From Flavobacterium gillisiae (lineage in GTDB: Bacteria; Bacteroidota; Bacteroidia; Flavobacteriales; Flavobacteriaceae), in contig NZ_FNRD01000006.1 in the NCBI RefSeq assembly GCF_900107635.1, positions 186,001 through 250,000 of the forward strand: DNA of 64,000 nt, written 5' to 3'. The position numbers and the translations under genes were made by a program. The notes under the pieces were generated by a model, which saw only the letters and a program-made list of their open reading frames with translations, did not search any database and was not told the DNA's origin. The number at the start of each line of letters is the position of its first letter. The first letter of the stretch is position 1. This document shows positions 63,894 to 64,000 of this stretch, piece after piece.

Positions 63894-64000
63894 TATTCGC
63901 TTATTAGGGTTATTGTCATCGTTTGATTATGTAATTCACAGGATGTGCTCCCATTAAATGGTGCTATTTCTCCATACGAATAAAAACCTGCCATAGGAAC
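63893..64000 (-). CDS. FIST-domain protein, C-terminal fragment (5' end outside window)
   Basis: On the minus strand the frame is open from the right edge for 35 codons to the TAA at 63895-63893. The translation contains 'GFYSYGEIAPFNG' and 'HNQTMTITLISE', the ending typical of FIST C-terminal domains. FIST proteins are cytoplasmic sensors for small ligands and often precede a histidine kinase (family knowledge), which is the case here: stop and kinase start share one base. Confidence 0.85.
   Translation of the reverse strand, partial: VPMAGFYSYGEIAPFNGSTSCELHNQTMTITLISE

Overview
The window looks like a chromosomal segment from a Flavobacterium-type member of the Bacteroidota. The DNA is AT-rich, and several genes are preceded by the Bacteroidota promoter pattern (TTG, 17-23 nt, TAnnTTTG). 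One large surface protein ends in a type IX secretion (T9SS) sorting domain. Isoprenoids are made through the mevalonate pathway (mvaD and a GHMP kinase), and lipoproteins are common. No rRNA, CRISPR array, prophage or intact insertion sequence was seen. Functional calls rest on motifs read by eye from translations, not on database searches.

Layout. 1-8836: a maltose/maltodextrin locus (end of a LacI-type regulator, MFS sugar transporter, beta-phosphoglucomutase, GH65 disaccharide phosphorylase, two secreted GH13 amylases). Starch oligomers would be cut outside the cytoplasm, imported, phosphorolysed to beta-glucose-1-phosphate and isomerised to glucose-6-phosphate. 9095-14891: an NfeD/flotillin pair, a glycerophosphodiester phosphodiesterase, an HI0933-family flavoprotein and two tandem paralogous exported proteins. 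14923-22452: TspO, mevalonate genes, a histidine kinase/receiver pair, a UbiA prenyltransferase, a pseudouridine synthase and an NTF2-like protein. 22636-30707: secreted hydrolases (CE1-like esterase, GH3 glucosidase, DUF885 and M20 peptidases), a cytochrome c lipoprotein and tRNA-Leu(UAG). 30763-34981: a structured intergenic repeat, a MORN-type lipoprotein and two tandem BlaI/BlaR1-like pairs. 35088-44744: central metabolism (saccharopine dehydrogenase-like, PEP carboxykinase, an APH-aminotransferase fusion, aminopeptidase P) and two envelope or stress-type proteins.

44920-57155 is the most unusual part, a candidate regulated exopolysaccharide (or other surface glycan) synthesis and export locus. 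A response-regulator receiver is fused to an Alg5/DPM-like GT2 glycosyltransferase. It is divergent from a three-gene operon (GT-C-like multi-pass protein, exported Ig-like protein, membrane-anchored clan GH-A hydrolase), whose end abuts a convergent STAS/flippase/GT4 operon. Divergent from that operon is a TPR plus YaiO-type outer-membrane barrel protein. The parts suggest phosphorelay control of a lipid-linked sugar donor feeding a periplasmic transferase; this is an inference.

Just after the barrel gene, a 211-bp MITE-like element with perfect 21-bp terminal inverted repeats has inserted into the loop of that gene's terminator, leaving an 8-bp near-perfect target duplication and bringing a terminator of its own. 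57650-64000 holds a small unknown protein, a T9SS-exported DUF3494 (ice-binding-like) protein and a FIST - histidine kinase - Hpt - LytTR phosphorelay operon that runs off the right edge.
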